Positions 6,504 to 13,098 of a stretch of DNA of 13,098 nt are shown here, in pieces. The notes below the pieces were generated by a model. The model made no database searches. It saw only the letters and a program-made list of their open reading frames with translations, and had not been told where the DNA came from. Made by a program: the position numbers and the translations under genes. The DNA comes from Planctomycetota bacterium. Lineage in GTDB: Bacteria; Planctomycetota; Phycisphaerae; FEN-1346; JAACEH01. Numbering within the stretch: position 1 is the first letter of the stretch; every line of letters begins with the position of its first letter. The stretch spans positions 1 through 13,098 of the forward strand of contig JAFGPY010000068.1 in assembly GCA_016935955.1 (NCBI GenBank), written 5' to 3'.

Positions 6504-8747
6504 TCATCGCCGCGCGGTGCGTGTGGTGGAGATGATGCCCATCTGCAGGGCGGCCTCGGCGATTTGTTTGGCCACGGGACCGGCCACGGCGCCGCCCGAT
6601 CCGCCGTATTCGAAGACCACACTGAAGGCGATCTGCGGGTCCTCGGCCGGAGCGAAGCCGACGAACCAGGCGTGCGTCCGGTGGTCGCCGAGTTCGGCCG
6701 TGCCGCTCTTGCCGGCAATCCGCACCTGATCGCTTCTGACGGTTCTGTAGCCCGTCCCGCCTTCCTCGTTGACCACACCGGTCAGGGCATCACGAACGGT
6801 TGCCATGTAACCAGGATTCAGGTCCATGTTGATGCGGACAAGCGGCCGGTTGGCCGGTCGCGGCGAATCGATCACATGCACCTCGGTCATCTTGCCGTCG
6901 CTGGCGATCAGGGCCATGAACCGCGCCGCCTGAAGGGGCGTGACCATCAGTTCGCCCTGGCCGATGGCCAGACTCTTGGGATCCCCGCTACGAGGAAGGT
7001 TGCCAGCCTTCTCGCCTGGAATCAGCAGACCGCTGCGCGTGCCGAAGCCGAACCGCCGTCCCCACTCATACAGCTTGTCGGGTCCGAGGGCCAGACCGGT
7101 ATAGTAGAAGTAGATGTTGCACGACTTGACCAGGGCGCGGTGCAGGCTGATGGGGCCGTGCGTGCCCAGGCAGGTGAACTTGTTCGACACGCCGGGAAAG
7201 AACTGCTTGTTGCAGACGAAGACGGTCGAGGGGGTGATCTTGTGCTCGTGCAAGGCGGCCGTCGCGGTGACGGCTTTGAAGATAGAGCCCTGGGCCAGTT
7301 GGGCACCTATGGCACGGTGCACCAGCGGCCTGCCCTCGGCCTCCATCAGTTTGGGGAATTTTTCCGAGAACGTGTTGGGGTCAAACCTCGGCGTCGAGAC
7401 CAAGGCCAACAGGGCGCCCGTGCGGATGTCGATGACCACGACGGCCCCGCAAATGGCCCCAGAGGTCTCCGGCGGCGTGGGCGGCCGCGACATGAAGACC
7501 TCGATCTCGCTCTGCAGCGGCACGTCGAGCGTCAGGCGCACGTCCTGTCCGGGCTGCGGCGGTTCGTGCTGCAGCAACTGGTCGGCCTTGTCGCGTTGCT
7601 CGATGCCGCGGCGGCCGCGAAGGAACCGTTCCATTCCACCCTCAACGCCGGTCACGCCGACCATGTCGTGCAGGCGGTAAACGCGCTGTAGATCCTCAGC
7701 GGCGGCCTCGCCATCGCCATCGGGACTAGTGCCCAGGTGTTGCTCATCCACCTCGCCGACACGACCGACCACATGGGCGGCACAGTCGTTGTACGGATAG
7801 ATGCGTTTGGCGTGCTGTTCGAAGACCAGCCAGTCGTACTCGGTCTGCATGGCGGCGACAACGGCCTTGGTCAGTTCGTTGACGTCGACGAGCATCGGAT
7901 GGGCGACGCCGCGCGGGCCCGCGACCTCCTCTTTGATCTGCATGGATCGTCCGTGGCGGCGTTCGATGGCGCCTTTGAGGGCTCGAACGATGTGCAACGT
8001 GCGAATGCGCTGCTCGTCGAGCACGGCCACGTCGATGCCGGTCTTCTCGGCCAGCAGAGGCCAGAACTCGGACAGTTTCTTCTCGATCGTAGGCGTGAGT
8101 TCCGGGCTGTCGTCGATGAGATCGGTGAAGCGTTCGGGATCGATCCACAAGTCCTGCATGAGCCGCGACGCCTCGGCCTCGGACAGCCGCGGCGCAGCCG
8201 GCGTCGAGAACCGCAGACGGTCGATCGCCGCGCCGACGTCGTCGGTCTGAAGGCGGCCCTGCTCCGTCAGCAAGCGACGCAACTCGGGGTCGCGCGAAGC
8301 CAACAACTCGGACCACTGGCGGCTGGCGGCCACGCGGCGGCAGAGCGAACTGTCCTGCCCCGCCGCGGCCACCAGCAGGTCGAACCGGCGGCCGTCGGAA
8401 AGGGTCTTCTGCAGGATTTCGTCCCAGAAGCGCGTCGAGACCAGGGCCAGGGACAGCTCGGACCGGGCGGCGATGCGACGGATCAGGGCCGGGTCCTCCA
8501 CGGCCAGGAACGGGTAGTAGACACAGACGTCGAAGCTGGCAGTATCCTCGGCGAGTACCAGACCGTTGCGGTCGCGGATGGCCCCGCGGCGAGTCTCCAG
8601 CAGCGCGGGGCGACGGATGAGATTGACTCGGGCCTCGCGGTCGTATCCCGAGGCGCCCACGACCTGAAGCTGGCCGAGGCGCACAGCCAGAATGACCATG
8701 GCCAGGGCCACAACGACGAGAAAGAGTTTCAGGCGGCTCCAATACAT
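6504..8747 (-). CDS. mrdA: Penicillin-binding protein 2-type peptidoglycan transpeptidase
   Basis: This 747-residue class B PBP cross-links peptidoglycan during cell elongation and is anchored by an N-terminal membrane helix (about 7-24). RRGAIRDRNG at 53-62 is the conserved N-terminal motif, and YPYNDCAAHVVGRVG near 317-331 is the PBP2 pedestal motif. The transpeptidase domain has all three catalytic motifs: Ser488-Ile-Phe-Lys491 (SxxK, nucleophile Ser488), Ser542-Cys-Asn544 (SxN) and Lys680-Ser-Gly-Thr (KTG-type). The distance from the N-terminal motif to SxxK is about 150 residues longer than in E. coli PBP2, because of a charged helical insertion roughly at 85-290. PBP2 rather than FtsI is favoured by its place behind mreBCD. 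No good ribosome site precedes ATG 8747, but the membrane anchor begins there. It is the last gene of the cluster and lies 125 bp behind mreD. RodA is not seen. Confidence 0.93.
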   Translation of the reverse strand: MYWSRLKLFLVVVALAMVILAVRLGQLQVVGASGYDREARVNLIRRPALLETRRGAIRDRNGLVLAEDTASFDVCVYYPFLAVEDPALIRRIAARSELSLALVSTRFWDEILQKTLSDGRRFDLLVAAAGQDSSLCRRVAASRQWSELLASRDPELRRLLTEQGRLQTDDVGAAIDRLRFSTPAAPRLSEAEASRLMQDLWIDPERFTDLIDDSPELTPTIEKKLSEFWPLLAEKTGIDVAVLDEQRIRTLHIVRALKGAIERRHGRSMQIKEEVAGPRGVAHPMLVDVNELTKAVVAAMQTEYDWLVFEQHAKRIYPYNDCAAHVVGRVGEVDEQHLGTSPDGDGEAAAEDLQRVYRLHDMVGVTGVEGGMERFLRGRRGIEQRDKADQLLQHEPPQPGQDVRLTLDVPLQSEIEVFMSRPPTPPETSGAICGAVVVIDIRTGALLALVSTPRFDPNTFSEKFPKLMEAEGRPLVHRAIGAQLAQGSIFKAVTATAALHEHKITPSTVFVCNKQFFPGVSNKFTCLGTHGPISLHRALVKSCNIYFYYTGLALGPDKLYEWGRRFGFGTRSGLLIPGEKAGNLPRSGDPKSLAIGQGELMVTPLQAARFMALIASDGKMTEVHVIDSPRPANRPLVRINMDLNPGYMATVRDALTGVVNEEGGTGYRTVRSDQVRIAGKSGTAELGDHRTHAWFVGFAPAEDPQIAFSVVFEYGGSGGAVAGPVAKQIAEAALQMGIISTTRTARR

Positions 8748-8872
8748 TGCGGCAATGGCATCCGAAGCGGAGTGACGGTCACAGAACTCACTGATACCCT
8801 AAGCGGGGGTTGATGGCAAGCAAGAAGGAGCCGGGGATGAGGATTTGCCTCGCGGAGGCCGGCTGCGGACGC

Positions 8873-9403
8873 TCAGGACCGGCTAGCGAGGCGTCCGCGG
8901 TGGGTCGCCAGACGGGCCATCACCCACAGGAAGGGCCAGGCCAGTATGGCAGTATAGACGGCATCGCCAAGCGTCTGGTCGACAAGCAGCCCCAGTCCGA
9001 TCGTCGGCCCCAGCGAGAGCCAGGAGGCCAGCAGGAGTTGCAGCGGCCGCATCAGCAGCACCATGGCGGCGGCCAGGACGATCTGGGTGATTGGCCGCTC
9101 GTAGATCATGACCGACCGGGCATGGCAAAGGGCATAGCAGACAAGGGCCAACAAGAGCGCGGTGATGCCCAGCCGCTGGCTCGGGATGACACCCATCAGG
9201 TCTTCGACCATGCCGATCATCCAGCCGACGACGAAGGCCTCGTTCGGCCGCGCAACCAGGGCCACCAGCAAGGCCATGAGGATGAACAGGTCGGGTCGGA
9301 CGTCGGCCTCGAACGGCCGCAAGGCCAGCAGCTTAGGCACGAAAAACGTGGTTTGGATAACGGTGCAGGCCCAGCCCAGAATGATGAAGACGAACCAGCG
9401 CAT
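8873..9403 (-). CDS. mreD: Rod shape-determining protein MreD
   Basis: This 176-residue integral membrane protein is almost entirely hydrophobic, with five or six predicted helices (about 3-20, 37-52, 57-75, 80-97, 105-125 and 140-162). The segment FVVGWMIGMVEDLMG fits the conserved Gly/Asp-containing region of MreD, and the length matches the family (about 160-180). MreD sits in the inner membrane with MreC and PBP2 and helps to control lateral wall synthesis. Sequence conservation in this family is low, so the call rests on hydrophobicity, length, the GxxxD-type region and the fixed order mreB-mreC-mreD-PBP2. ATG 9403 is the natural start, with a weak GAGCGGA about 7 bases upstream. It lies 45 bp behind mreC. 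Confidence 0.88.
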   Translation of the reverse strand: MRWFVFIILGWACTVIQTTFFVPKLLALRPFEADVRPDLFILMALLVALVARPNEAFVVGWMIGMVEDLMGVIPSQRLGITALLLALVCYALCHARSVMIYERPITQIVLAAAMVLLMRPLQLLLASWLSLGPTIGLGLLVDQTLGDAVYTAILAWPFLWVMARLATHRGRLASRS

Positions 9404-9448
9404 CGGCGATTCCGCTCAGTGGTGGGTTGGCAAGCGTCGGGCGTCGCG

Positions 9449-10381
9449 CTACTTTTTGAACTCGCGGCTGCGCGGCGTCAGGACATAAACTTCGTCGAGC
9501 CTGCCGAAGTCGATCCGCGGACGGACGATGATGCGATGAGTCAGGCCGCCCTTCCCCGGCTCCACGGACGTCACCTCGCCGAGAATCATCGAGTCGGCGA
9601 TGCCGATGCCGGCCGAGTAGGTCACCACGTAGTCGCCCGGGGCGACGTCGACGTTGCTGCGAACAAGCTCCATGACCATGGACGTCTTATCGTCGCTGCC
9701 GGTCAGGCGCCCGACCTCCGGCGCGGCGACCCACTTGCGACTACCGACGTCCCAGTGGACGATTCGCGCGGACAGCCGGCAATCGGGGCTGGTCACGAGC
9801 CGCACCTCACTGAAGTCCGTGTCGGCGTGAGCGATGATGCCGACAACCCCTTTGCCCGTGACGACGGCCTGTCCGTCGCGTACGCCGGACGTGCGGCCGC
9901 GGGAAATGTAGGGGTAGAGAACGAACTGCCCCTCGCAGACGCCCTGCTTGCTGCCGGAGTCGATGCGGTATCCGCCACCCTGGTCCACGTAGCTGGGCGA
10001 GAGAATGTGGGCCGGAATAACGTCCAGCGGATACTCGGGCAGTTGGCCGAGAATCTGCTGCATGATCCGCTGCGATCGTTCCAGTTCGTTGATGCGGGCG
10101 GCCTGCTGGGCGACAATCGCCCGGGCCTCGTGGAGTTGAAGTCTGGTGAATTCGAGCTGCTTCTCTTCGTCGCTGATCAGCCGAATGTCGGGGGCCTGCT
10201 CGCGGATGACCAGCATGGCCTTCTGCGACAACTTCTGTCCGGGCTTGAAGACGTGCGCGGCCAGCCGCCGGCACTGAGCAGCAGCAGCCCCGTTGCGGTC
10301 CAGCAGGGCCAGCATCAAAGCAGTGACCACCAGGAAGGCGATCACGAGCCGACTCCATGTGCTGGACTGGGTGCGAGGCAT
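9449..10381 (-). CDS. mreC: Rod shape-determining protein MreC
   Basis: This 310-residue protein has the MreC layout. A short cytoplasmic N-terminus is followed by one membrane helix (about 11-28), a periplasmic coiled coil (about 66-112) and a two-part beta-barrel domain (about 120-302). In the beta domain GYRIDSGSKQGVCEGQFVL and GVVGIIAHADTDFSEVRLVTSP match the recurring MreC pattern of a glycine-rich turn followed by a strand and the VRLxT element. MreC links the MreB filament and MreD to PBP2 and switches the synthase on. ATG 10381 has AGCAGG 7 bases upstream. It is preceded by a 156-bp gap after mreB and followed at 45 bp by mreD. Confidence 0.93.
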   Translation of the reverse strand: MPRTQSSTWSRLVIAFLVVTALMLALLDRNGAAAAQCRRLAAHVFKPGQKLSQKAMLVIREQAPDIRLISDEEKQLEFTRLQLHEARAIVAQQAARINELERSQRIMQQILGQLPEYPLDVIPAHILSPSYVDQGGGYRIDSGSKQGVCEGQFVLYPYISRGRTSGVRDGQAVVTGKGVVGIIAHADTDFSEVRLVTSPDCRLSARIVHWDVGSRKWVAAPEVGRLTGSDDKTSMVMELVRSNVDVAPGDYVVTYSAGIGIADSMILGEVTSVEPGKGGLTHRIIVRPRIDFGRLDEVYVLTPRSREFKK

Positions 10382-10537
10382 TAGCGAACCTGCTTTCGCA
10401 GTGGATTGTTGACGTCACAACAAGAAGAACCATTTACAGGGAGGCGGCGATGATGCATACGACCACGGTCACGATGAAGCCCGGACCGTTCCCCCTCATA
10501 TAGTACACCGGACAGACGTGACGAGGTTCGCGAAAAA
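10382..10537 (-). other. mreB-mreC intergenic gap with a small dyad and a tiny hydrophobic frame
   Basis: The 156-bp gap holds TTGTTG-ACGTCA-CAACAA (10406-10423), a dyad with the exact palindrome TGACGTCA at its centre, 25 bases ahead of the mreC start. It also holds a 21-codon minus-strand frame from ATG 10499 to TAA 10434, MRGNGPGFIVTVVVCIIAASL, which would be one short membrane helix. That frame has no evident ribosome site. No T-tract terminator is seen, so read-through from mreB into mreC is likely. Confidence 0.35.
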
Positions 10538-11587
10538 TCACATATCGTCGCCGCTGTCGATCAGTCCGCCCAACAAGTCGATGTTCTCCAGGTAGACGGC
10601 CGTGCCACGAGCCACACACGTCAGCGGATCGTCCGTCACGCCGACCTTCAGACCCGTGGCCTGGGCCAGTACGGTGTCCAACCCCCGCAGCAGGCTGCCG
10701 CCGCCGGCCATAACGATGCCGTTGTGTACCAGGTCGGCCGACAGTTCCGGTTCGCTGCGCTCGAGCGTCCGCTTGACGGCCTCGACAATGGCCTGCACCG
10801 GCTCGCTCAGAGCCTCGCGAATCTCCTCGCTGGTGACCACGGCCTTCCGCGGCAGACCTGCAATCAGATCGCGGCCCGAGACCTCCATGGTCAGTTCCTG
10901 CTCCAGCGGATAGGCCGAACCGATCTCGATCTTGATCCGCTCGGACGTCAACTCGCCAATCAGCAGGCTGTAGGTCTTCTTCATGTGGCTGATAATGGCC
11001 TCGTCCATGTCGTCGCCGGCTACGCGGACGCTTTCACTGCAGGCGATGTCGCCGAGGCTGATGACCGCCACCTCGGTGGTGCCGCCGCCGATGTCCACGA
11101 TCATGCTGCCGACGGGCTCCTCGACGGGCAACCCGGCCCCAATGGCCGCAGCCATGGGTTCGCGCACCAGGTAGACCTTGCGGGCGCCCGCGCGGCGGGC
11201 CGATGACCGGACGGCCCGGGTCTCCACGGCGGTGATGCCCGAGGGAATGGCAATGACCACACGCGGGCGGAACAGACCGCCACGGCGATGGACCTTGCGG
11301 ATGAAGTAGCTGAGCATGGCCTCGGTGATGTCGAAGTCGGCGATGACGCCGTCCTTGAGCGGACGGATGGCCACGATCGAACCGGGCGTCTTGCCGATCA
11401 TCTTCTTGGCCACGTCGCCGACGGCGTTGCCGTTGAACAGCGGCTTGTTGGTGTCCTTGTAGACGGCCACGACGGAAGGCTCGCACAGGACGATGCCCTG
11501 GCCTCGAACGCTGACCAATGTGGTGGCCGTGCCGAGGTCGATGCCCATGTCCGTCGAGAACATGCCCAGGATACGATCGACGATCAT
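10538..11587 (-). CDS. mreB: Rod shape-determining protein MreB (bacterial actin)
   Basis: This 349-residue actin-like ATPase polymerises under the membrane and orients lateral wall synthesis. It is readily recognised along its length. Phosphate 1 loop GIDLGTATT lies at 15-23, phosphate 2 DIGGGTTEV at 165-173, and the adenosine-side motif MAGGGSLLRGLD at 293-304. MreB landmarks VREPMAAAIGAGLPV, ERIKIEIGSAYP and DPLTCVARG are all intact. The N-terminal MIVDRILGMFSTD corresponds to the membrane-binding N-terminus of Gram-negative MreB. The length is normal and no key residue is missing. ATG 11587 has GGAG with an 8-base spacing. A 312-bp structured gap with a possible promoter lies upstream, so mreB may have its own transcript in addition to read-through from the two upstream genes. 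Confidence 0.98.
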   Translation of the reverse strand: MIVDRILGMFSTDMGIDLGTATTLVSVRGQGIVLCEPSVVAVYKDTNKPLFNGNAVGDVAKKMIGKTPGSIVAIRPLKDGVIADFDITEAMLSYFIRKVHRRGGLFRPRVVIAIPSGITAVETRAVRSSARRAGARKVYLVREPMAAAIGAGLPVEEPVGSMIVDIGGGTTEVAVISLGDIACSESVRVAGDDMDEAIISHMKKTYSLLIGELTSERIKIEIGSAYPLEQELTMEVSGRDLIAGLPRKAVVTSEEIREALSEPVQAIVEAVKRTLERSEPELSADLVHNGIVMAGGGSLLRGLDTVLAQATGLKVGVTDDPLTCVARGTAVYLENIDLLGGLIDSGDDM

Positions 11588-11899
11588 ACGGGTAGCTCCG
11601 ATAGCTTCGATGCGACCGTGTTCAGGAAGACCGCATAGAGTTGATCACCGGCGGCGTCCGCGGGAAACCGCAGTGCGGACACGCCGTATAAGCAATATGG
11701 GACGATCCAACCGGTCGTTAGATCGTCCCTTAGCGAGTTAACCCCCGTACGAGATTTCCACTCAGCCCCGAGCCCGGAGCTTCGCGTCGCCGGACCGTCT
11801 TACGACCGTCTGCCTCCTGCCCTCTCCGGCACGTCCTGCTGCATCGACACGGCCCGGCGATCCTGCGTTTCCCCCGTTCGCCGGGCACTTCTGACACGC
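11588..11899 (-). other. Structured 312-bp non-coding region upstream of mreB
   Basis: No convincing gene lies here, but the stretch is rich in perfect dyads. GCCCGGCGA (11852-11860) pairs with TCGCCGGGC (11878-11886), starting 13 bases past the stop of the upstream gene. GCCGGA (11789-11794) pairs with TCCGGC (11825-11830). A 13-bp stem with one G-U pair lies at 11699-11711 with 11717-11729. None is followed by a strong minus-strand T-tract. The region could be a long structured leader of mreB, a processed non-coding RNA, or a weak terminator followed by a new promoter. I recognise no known riboswitch family with confidence. Confidence 0.5.
11686..11729 (-). promoter_or_regulatory. Possible mreB promoter overlapped by a long dyad
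   Basis: On the minus strand TGC-TTATAC (11694-11686) resembles an extended -10 element, about 92 bp before the mreB start. No good -35 box lies at the right distance, which extended -10 promoters can tolerate. The place of the -35 is filled by the inverted repeat GGGACGATC...GATCGTCCC (outer arms 11729-11721 and 11707-11699; loop GACCG), which continues inward to 13 bp. The dyad could be an operator or a terminator stem for upstream transcripts. This is inference. Confidence 0.35.
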
Positions 11900-12187
11900 C
11901 TACTGACCAGGCAGCTCACCGCCGGCCTGATTCTGAGACGTGTTGGTCGTGTTCAGACTGACTGTCTCCAGGGCGTTCTCGGCTTCCTTGATACCCCGGT
12001 CCAAGTCGCTCATCGCCTTGTCGTGGTCTTTGAGCGTCTTCTCGTACTTCTCGCCGAACGGAACCGACCACCCGTAACGAGCGTCGGCCTGCAAGGCCAC
12101 GAAGACCACGGCGACCAGCAGAAAGACCAAGGCAATGATCGTCAGCAGCGTGTAAATACTGTTCGACGGCTGGGCCGCAACCTGCAT
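11900..12187 (-). CDS. Small membrane/coiled-coil protein ahead of mreB, unknown function
   Basis: This 95-residue protein is not recognised. A short polar N-terminus leads into one strong membrane helix (about 11-33, IYTLLTIIALVFLLVAVVFV). A charged helical stretch follows (about 44-78, with EKYEKTLKDHDKAMSDLDRG) that could form a coiled coil, then a polar Asn/Gln/Thr-rich tail. ATG 12187 is chosen because AGGAGG at 12203-12198, formed by the last two Arg codons of the upstream gene, lies 10 bases before it. A longer in-frame start at 12220 would overlap the upstream gene by 26 bases and has no such site. The arrangement means the two genes are probably translationally coupled and their products made together. 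Their position before mreBCD suggests a role in wall growth or envelope structure, but this is inference. Confidence 0.75.
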   Translation of the reverse strand: MQVAAQPSNSIYTLLTIIALVFLLVAVVFVALQADARYGWSVPFGEKYEKTLKDHDKAMSDLDRGIKEAENALETVSLNTTNTSQNQAGGELPGQ

Positions 12188-12194
12188 CCCGGCA

Positions 12195-13034
12195 CTACCT
12201 CCTGACGGTATACGTGACATTGTCGTCCCTCCGCACGTCGCTCTGCTTGTACTCCAGCCGCCCGACCGCCGTGTTCTCATCGACCTTCATGATGACCAGG
12301 TCGGCCAGGTAATCGCTCCCGCGGGAGACGATGAACTTCATGTTCTCGACCACCTGATCGCTCGAACCGAGGCTGATTTCGGCCACGTTGGTGCCGTTGT
12401 CAACGTCGCGAACAACGCCGTGCAGGTCCACCGTCGGCAGGGCCGGAACGGCCTTGGGCAGATCGACCTTGGCGTGCTGCTTCAGGTAGGTGTTCTCCTT
12501 GCCCATCTCGGAGACCTGAACTTCCAGACCGCGTATGCGGGCACGCAGATCAATCACGGCCTGCTTGAGATCCTGGTTCTGGCTCTTCAGATCGCTGTTG
12601 ACCTGACGCAGAACCGTCGCGTCGGAGACCTGCGTCTTGTAGGACTCCTCAAGCTGGTCCCTGTCGGCCTTCAGCTTGGCGTAGTTGGAGTCCAGACCCT
12701 GGACGGCCGTACGCAGCTCGTTCAGTTCCTTCTGCTGTTGGGCCTTGTCACGATCAAGCGCGAGATTGGTGTTTCGCAGCTGTTCGATGAGCCCCATCTT
12801 GTTTTCAATTTCCAGAGAGTACGTCTTGGCCAGGTCGTTGCGCTTCGTGTTGGCGTTCAGCAGCGCATCCTGGAAGGCCTTCCAAGCCTCCTCGGCTTTG
12901 GCACGGCCCGCACTGGCCTGCTCATACCGCAGGTTCAACTTTTCGCTGCTCTTGACGTACGCCACAACAAGCACGCACAGGGCAATCGCGGCGACGACGT
13001 TCAGTACCGTAAAGATCTTACCGAGAGTACTCAA
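12195..13034 (-). CDS. Membrane-anchored coiled-coil protein with C-terminal beta domain, MreC-like layout
   Basis: This 279-residue protein is not a known family I can name. One membrane helix lies at about 6-27, followed by a long charged coiled coil (about 31-188) full of Lys, Glu, Gln and Leu. A compact beta-rich domain follows (about 200-279) with VDLHGVVRDVDNGTNVAEIS and MKFIVSRGSDYLADLVI. That pattern (strand, IslGssD turn, v-r-g-y-a-l-v-v) resembles small beta-barrel domains in MreC and in FlgT-type C-termini. The start is taken as TTG 13034: AGGGAGG (13049-13043) lies 8 bases before it and the membrane helix begins 5 residues later. An upstream ATG at 13091 would add 19 residues without a ribosome site. 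The stop is 7 bases before the ATG of the coupled 95-residue gene. Orientation and proximity to mreB suggest an envelope role. Confidence 0.75.
   Translation of the reverse strand: MSTLGKIFTVLNVVAAIALCVLVVAYVKSSEKLNLRYEQASAGRAKAEEAWKAFQDALLNANTKRNDLAKTYSLEIENKMGLIEQLRNTNLALDRDKAQQQKELNELRTAVQGLDSNYAKLKADRDQLEESYKTQVSDATVLRQVNSDLKSQNQDLKQAVIDLRARIRGLEVQVSEMGKENTYLKQHAKVDLPKAVPALPTVDLHGVVRDVDNGTNVAEISLGSSDQVVENMKFIVSRGSDYLADLVIMKVDENTAVGRLEYKQSDVRRDDNVTYTVRR
12198..12203 (-). promoter_or_regulatory. AGGAGG ribosome site inside the upstream gene's last codons
   Basis: The perfect AGGAGG is also the final Arg-Arg codon pair of the 279-residue protein and stands directly before its TAG stop. It is 10 bases from ATG 12187. 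This decides the start of the 95-residue gene and points to coupled translation. Confidence 0.8.
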
Positions 13035-13098
13035 GGAAACGTCCTCCCTAATCGAGCCGGCCCAAGCCTCGCGGCAGGCCAACCGGCACATGGTTCAA

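Noticed and set aside
6564..8813. Long plus-strand frames (6564-7691 and 7737-8813) inside the PBP2 gene
   Set aside because: Antisense shadows; PBP2 has all catalytic motifs on the minus strand.
8810..10384. A 524-codon plus-strand frame across mreD and mreC
   Set aside because: It is antisense to two recognisable genes, low in complexity (Gln, His, Asp, Arg) and has no motif.
11760..11800. Resemblance to a cyclic-di-GMP-I riboswitch core
   Set aside because: Only a short 3'-half-like stretch matches; the GGCAAACC-type 5' core and the tetraloop-receptor arrangement are missing.
13048..13098. A 16-codon open frame at the right edge (minus strand) ending in TAG at 13050-13048, perhaps the tail of an upstream gene
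   Set aside because: Too short to judge; the stop overlaps the ribosome site of the next gene, as in an operon, but no recognisable sequence supports a gene.

Overview
The window is GC-rich, densely coding bacterial chromosome. I see no rRNA, tRNA, CRISPR array, integrase, transposase or phage gene. The gene content best fits a planctomycete-like (Phycisphaerae-type) bacterium or a close relative. The hints are a protein that joins a small zinc ribbon to one membrane helix, mixed strong and absent Shine-Dalgarno sequences, a large divergent glycogen-synthase-like glycosyltransferase, and a full MreBCD/PBP2 set. That placement is inference from style and content; no marker gene settles it.

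Left part, plus strand (1-2870): the 3' end of an M20-family peptidase/deacylase; a palindrome-rich intergenic region; a zinc-dependent medium-chain alcohol/polyol dehydrogenase; a roughly 130-bp non-coding element with inverted ends; and a Gfo/Idh/MocA NAD(P)-dependent sugar oxidoreductase closed by a clear intrinsic terminator. The two oxidoreductases look like a small polyol or sugar oxidation unit.

Middle part (2911-6384): a Crp/Fnr-family regulator on the minus strand is divergent from a small zinc-ribbon membrane protein on the plus strand. After a hairpin terminator comes a 585-residue glycosyltransferase with GT-B and glycogen-synthase-like features.

Right part, all minus strand (13034 down to 6504): a rod-shape/elongasome cluster. 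In transcription order it holds a 279-residue membrane-anchored coiled-coil protein with a C-terminal beta-type domain, a 95-residue membrane/coiled-coil protein, a 312-bp structured non-coding stretch, mreB, mreC, mreD and a PBP2-type transpeptidase (mrdA). MreB filaments, MreC, MreD and PBP2 act together to direct lateral peptidoglycan synthesis. The usual glycosyltransferase partner RodA is not in the window.

The most interesting part is the head of this cluster. The first protein repeats the MreC layout (membrane helix, long coiled coil, beta domain) without being MreC, and the second is translationally coupled to it. Both lie just ahead of mreB, making them candidate lineage-specific partners of the rod complex. 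The structured region before mreB and the enlarged N-terminal region of PBP2 also deserve checking.
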